Below are positions 63,541-64,000 of a stretch of 64,000 nucleotides of DNA, in pieces (the stretch's first letter is position 1; each line of letters begins with the position of its first letter). The position numbers and the translations under genes are program-made. Source of the stretch: Laccaria trichodermophora. Lineage: Eukaryota > Basidiomycota > Agaricomycetes > Agaricales > Hydnangiaceae. The notes under the pieces were generated by a model that saw nothing but the letters and a program-made list of their open reading frames with translations, did no database searches and was not told the DNA's origin. The DNA lies in contig JACTVC010000013.1 of assembly GCA_018417955.1 (NCBI GenBank), forward strand, positions 394,633 to 458,632, written 5' to 3'.

Positions 63541-64000
63541 AGCGAAAAAGAGGATTTCAGCATGAACTGTTGTTGTGGTCTATTTATTTCAGTGGTTTCT
63601 GGCCAATGGCACACAACCTGGTCTCGCTGCACCCAGCTTGTAGCTTTCAGTCGCCATGCAATGCGGACCTTGCGCGGAATATCATTTTGAGTCCACCAAT
63701 CATCTTTAGTCCACTGGCCACCTAACTCACACCTTACATCCTGACACAGGTATCGGAAGCAGGGAATTTTTACAGCGCGACCATAGATCCAACAGTGGTA
63801 ACTACTAGTCTATACCGGTTATACTCAAAAGACGACGCGCTCACATCGATTAATTTCATCTACTACAAGGACCGAATCATCGGTTGCACATTGATCAAAT
63901 TTGGCACGCCCATGCGTAAATTATAATTTTGCCTTGCTCAAAAATCGTCTTTGGAAATCGAGGGCTTTGACTATTTTGACGGCACCCCAGCCTCTTGTAT
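63541..64000. other. Upstream region of the Med27-like gene, no further gene seen
   Basis: Should contain the Med27-like promoter. This DNA is not present upstream of pseudogene copy 2, whose homology ends at the start codon region. No coding sequence recognised to the window end. Confidence 0.4.

Overview
The window is nuclear DNA of a filamentous basidiomycete, most likely a mushroom-forming Agaricomycete. The genes carry many 45-60 nt GT-AG introns with CTAAC-type branch points. They include an Agaricus-type fruit-body lectin, a C2-NACHT-WD40 NLR, tandem F-box genes, AT-hook proteins and an intron-containing tRNA-Lys. All calls come from reading the sequence; nothing was searched or aligned by machine.

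Left part (1-17.3 kb). A unit made of an uncharacterised serine-rich gene ('gene X') and a flavin monooxygenase is present twice in decayed form. The left copy has a monooxygenase 5' relic (1-77) and gene X with an in-frame stop. The right copy has a truncated gene X (12.5-13.1 kb) and the only complete monooxygenase (13.3-16.0 kb, minus). Between them lies an AT-richer block with a large minus-strand NLR (3.66-9.06 kb). Its 15 WD40 repeats are nearly identical, and at least three frameshifts disable it as assembled. A decayed tandem duplication (10.1-11.3 kb) follows. A complete fruit-body lectin gene sits at 16.85-17.28 kb.

Middle part (17.3-40.7 kb). This is mostly ordinary single-copy gene space: an F-box-like relic, an alpha/beta hydrolase with a probable frameshift, tRNA-Lys(CTT), two paralogous genes of unknown function, a hypothetical protein, a small AT-hook gene, a transketolase-family enzyme, an AT-hook/Cys-rich protein, a TKL-like protein kinase (K1) and a divergent beta-tubulin.

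Right part (41-63.6 kb). This is a birth-and-death region. Four plus-strand F-box paralogs (F1-F4) are interspersed with three copies of a Mediator subunit 27-like gene (one intact, two pseudogenes), a second kinase (K2), F-box and tubulin fragments, a LINE relic, a 1.0-kb hAT-like element with an 8-bp target duplication, and a 3.5-kb TIR element. The TIR element has split the 5' leader of F3 from its original upstream region. The genes do not form an obvious pathway. The common theme is local duplication followed by decay, with transposon insertion. Some frameshifts lie in homopolymers and could be assembly errors.
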